Part shown: piece by piece, positions 62,036-64,000 of the stretch
Position numbering within the stretch: position 1 is the first letter of the stretch
Layout: each line of letters opens with the position of its first letter
From: an uncultured Lachnospiraceae bacterium
Lineage (GTDB): Bacteria; Bacillota; Clostridia; Lachnospirales; Lachnospiraceae
DNA: 64,000 nucleotides
Assembly (NCBI GenBank): GCA_910577275.1
Contig: CAJTMW010000003.1
Location: forward strand, 247,813-311,812
Direction of reading: 5' to 3'
The notes under the pieces: generated by a model
What the model was told of the DNA's origin: nothing
Database searches by the model: none
What the model saw: only the letters and a program-made list of their open reading frames with translations
Position numbers and translations under genes: made by a program

Positions 62036-63328
62036 ATGAAGCAGGATATGATTGTAATTCTTGATTTGGGCAGCACGGAGAACACGGCAATTGCCCGCCG
62101 GATAAGGGAGCTGGGAGTATACAGCGAGATTCACCCTCACGATATTACCCCGGAAGAATTGAAGGGGCTGCAGAATGTAAAGGGAATCATTTTAAACGGC
62201 GGAGAAAACCGTATAGTGGACGGCGCGGCGGTAGAGATACTTCCGGCGCTGTATGATTGCGGCTATCCCATGCTTGCCGTTGACTACCCGTCTGCAAAAT
62301 GCGATAAAAGAATGGAAGCGGCGCCGGACGAGGCGGCTTTAAAGGAATTTGTGTTTGACGTGTGTAAGGCTCAGCCCAACTGGAATATGAAGAACTTTAT
62401 CGAAGACCAGGTAGAGCTGATTCGCAGACAGGTGGGAGATAAAAAAGCGCTTCTGGCGCTTTCGGGCGGCGTGGATTCCTCCGTGGTTGCGGCGCTTTTG
62501 ATTAAGGCCATCGGAAGCCAGCTTACCTGTGTCCATGTGAATCACGGGCTGATGAGAAAAAATGAGTCGGAAAGTGTGGTTGAGGTATTTAAGAGCCAGC
62601 TCCACGCAAATCTGGTTTATGTGGACGCCACCGAAAGATTCCTGGGAAAACTCGCGGGAGTTGCAGACCCGGAGCAGAAACGCAAGATTATCGGCGGAGA
62701 ATTTATCCGCGTTTTTGAGGAGGAAGCAAGGAAACTGGAGGGGATTGACTTCCTTGGACAGGGAACGATTTATCCCGACATTATCGAGAGCGGAACCAAA
62801 ACGGCCAAGATGGTGAAGTCCCATCACAATGTGGGCGGACTGCCGGAGGACTTGAAGTTTGAACTGGTGGAGCCTTTGAAGCAGCTTTTCAAGGATGAGG
62901 TGAGAGCCTGCGGAATAGAGCTGGGGCTGCCTGCCGAAATGGTTTACCGTCAGCCTTTCCCGGGACCGGGACTTGGCGTGCGCTGCCTCGGTGCAATCAC
63001 CAGAGACAGACTGGAGGCGGTGCGGGAGTCTGACGCCATTCTCCGCGAGGAGTTTGAAAAGGCGGGACTTAATAAAAAGGTTTGGCAGTATTTTACTGTG
63101 GTGCCGGATTTCAAGTCTGTGGGTGTGAAAAACAATGCGAGATGTTTTGACTATATGGTGATTATCCGGGCGATTAATACCATCGACGCTATGAGCGCCA
63201 CTATCGAGAAGGTGGACTGGGACGTGCTTGAGAGGATTACGGGCAGGATTCTGGCGGAGGTGGAGCATGTGAACCGGGTATGCTACGATATGAGCCCGAA
63301 GCCGCCGGCGACGATTGAGTTCGAGTAA
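62036..63328 (+). CDS. GMP synthase paralogue with a degenerate glutaminase domain
   Basis: A 430-residue relative of GuaA. The synthetase half is intact: ALSGGVDSSVVAALLIKAIG, HHNVGGLPED, VYRQPFPGPGLGVR and the ending RVCYDMSPKPPATIEFE. The N-terminal domain is shortened to ~110 residues; where GuaA has GICYGSQ this protein has AVDYPSAKC, so the catalytic Cys is Asp, and the His-Glu segment is gone. It would have to use free ammonia, partner with a separate amidotransferase, or act on another substrate. AAGGAGAGG precedes the ATG at 62036; a TTG further upstream is less likely. Followed by a good terminator. Confidence 0.9.
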   Translation: MKQDMIVILDLGSTENTAIARRIRELGVYSEIHPHDITPEELKGLQNVKGIILNGGENRIVDGAAVEILPALYDCGYPMLAVDYPSAKCDKRMEAAPDEAALKEFVFDVCKAQPNWNMKNFIEDQVELIRRQVGDKKALLALSGGVDSSVVAALLIKAIGSQLTCVHVNHGLMRKNESESVVEVFKSQLHANLVYVDATERFLGKLAGVADPEQKRKIIGGEFIRVFEEEARKLEGIDFLGQGTIYPDIIESGTKTAKMVKSHHNVGGLPEDLKFELVEPLKQLFKDEVRACGIELGLPAEMVYRQPFPGPGLGVRCLGAITRDRLEAVRESDAILREEFEKAGLNKKVWQYFTVVPDFKSVGVKNNARCFDYMVIIRAINTIDAMSATIEKVDWDVLERITGRILAEVEHVNRVCYDMSPKPPATIEFE

Positions 63329-63335
63329 CGGATAA

Positions 63336-63378
63336 AATCCCGGAAATGCTGATAAAATGGGCGTTTCCGGGATTGCTT
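63336..63378 (+). terminator. Terminator of the guaA paralogue
   Basis: AATCCCGGAAATGC (63336-63349) pairs with GCGTTTCCGGGATT (63361-63374), with a G-T pair, and is followed by GCTTTAT. Confidence 0.75.
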
Positions 63379-63387
63379 TATGCCTGT

Positions 63388-63407
63388 TGGCTCTAAAATG
63401 GCTCTAA
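63388..63407. repeat. Short direct repeat downstream of the guaA paralogue
   Basis: TGGCTCTAA occurs at 63388-63396 and 63399-63407. It lies between the terminator and the XRE gene. It could be a remnant of an integration site or simply chance. Confidence 0.3.
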
Positions 63408-63463
63408 TTATTTGATGAATACTGGATTTGGGGCGGGTATCATGATACCTGTCTTTTTATTTG

Positions 63464-64000
63464 CTAATTTTCGGGATATATTTTAACTGCTATTCCAGTA
63501 GTACCTTTTTTCACAATTCTATTCGTATCGACTAAATGCTGTTTAATCTGTTCGCAAGTTTCATTCATCTGTTTTAGTTCATGCTGAAAAGCGGCTTCGC
63601 TTGGAAAAGCGTCTTTGGAAGCAATTAAATTTTCCTGCAATTTCTTAGCTTTTGCAAACTTGGCAAGCCGGTTGTTGATTTCCGGGTTTTTAAAACGAAT
63701 ATATATCGTGCCGGGAATGAGGTTGCCCTCACTGTCTTTTTCTCCGTCAATCTCCATATCTATCTGCTCGTCCATTTTAAAAAGCAATGTAAGCACATCA
63801 GAAGCAGTTTCTATATCAAAGTCTGTGAAAACATTGATACTCACACCCAAAGCATTAGCGATTTTCAAAAGTTGGTCGGGTTTGGGGTTTCTGCTTCCTA
63901 ATTCATATTTACGAATGGTAGTTCCGTCTATCCCTGCCAGTTCGCCTAACATATTCTGTGAAATTCCCCGGATATTTCGGAAGGTCTTAATTTTTTCTCC
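63464..64000 (-). CDS. XRE-family helix-turn-helix regulator, N terminus beyond right edge
   Basis: At least 178 residues, open to the right edge. The frame can be read upstream of an internal ATG at 63952 as GEKIKTFRNIRGISQNMLGE, the first helix of a Cro/CI-type domain, continuing LAGIDGTTIRKYELGSRNPK, PDQLLKIANALGVSINVF. The C-terminal part has a charged helical region (FAKAKKLQENLIASKDAFPS) and ends in VKIYPEN. Such regulators are frequent in integrated elements, and this one lies just past a guaA-type gene, but no integrase is visible. Confidence 0.85.
   Translation of the reverse strand, partial: GEKIKTFRNIRGISQNMLGELAGIDGTTIRKYELGSRNPKPDQLLKIANALGVSINVFTDFDIETASDVLTLLFKMDEQIDMEIDGEKDSEGNLIPGTIYIRFKNPEINNRLAKFAKAKKLQENLIASKDAFPSEAAFQHELKQMNETCEQIKQHLVDTNRIVKKGTTGIAVKIYPEN

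Overview
The window looks like chromosome of an anaerobic, endospore-forming Firmicute of the Lachnospiraceae / Clostridium cluster XIVa type. Grounds seen in the sequence: pyruvate formate-lyase genes, the mother-cell regulator SpoIIID with a sigma-E-like promoter, CwlD- and SleB-type cell-wall hydrolases, a MecA adaptor, a complete F-type ATP synthase operon whose c subunit carries the Na+-binding residues, strong AGGAGG-type ribosome sites and sigma-A promoters, and moderate GC content. No tRNA, rRNA or CRISPR array was seen.

Layout. 0-5.5 kb: pyruvate formate-lyase activase (cut by the left edge), a DUF2975/HTH pair, an AraC regulator, and a pyruvate formate-lyase split into three genes: a 679-residue catalytic body without a glycyl-radical domain, a separate glycyl-radical protein, and between them a small Cys-containing relative of the radical domain. 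5.8-9.8 kb: a DUF1858 redox protein, an NhaC-type antiporter, MecA, and a free-standing structured RNA of about 393 nt with its own promoter and terminator. 10-20.9 kb: a GH18-type protein, then a carbohydrate locus (DUF4091 protein, YesM/YesN-type two-component system, two ABC permeases, a lipoprotein binding protein) and a CwlD-like amidase. 21-26.7 kb: a phosphorelay operon of a lone receiver, a hybrid kinase with Hpt, and a kinase-receiver-DegV fusion. 26.9-31.3 kb: LCP protein, Sua5/TsaC, RpiB-type isomerase, coiled-coil SleB hydrolase, DUF402 protein. 31.5-38.9 kb: ATP synthase operon. 39.3-40.1 kb: a gene-free block of inverted and tandem repeats. 40.1-47.3 kb: a large secreted protein, an HTH/DUF4097 pair, QueT with a leader, and a HerA-like ATPase.

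47.4-57.6 kb reads as an accessory, partly decaying island, visibly more AT-rich in its second half. It holds an ABC ATPase with no permease, an AgrC/AgrA-like pair without agrBD, a lipoprotein, a broken AAA/nuclease gene, a nucleotidyltransferase with a frameshifted HEPN partner, and an AbiL/RloAB-like ATPase+RloB pair. This last pair lies between a truncated copy of spoIIID and the intact gene. From 57.6 kb on come spoIIID, a frameshifted MATE exporter gene, guaA, a GDSL hydrolase and a second guaA-like gene that has lost the glutaminase site. The right edge cuts an XRE-type regulator.

Points most worth follow-up: the three-piece pyruvate formate-lyase, the structured RNA at 9.1 kb, the kinase-DegV fusion, the defence pair bracketed by spoIIID copies, the glutaminase-less GMP synthase paralogue, and the hairpin elements at 39.4-39.9 kb. 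All family assignments come from reading the sequence and from memory of the families; no database search was run.
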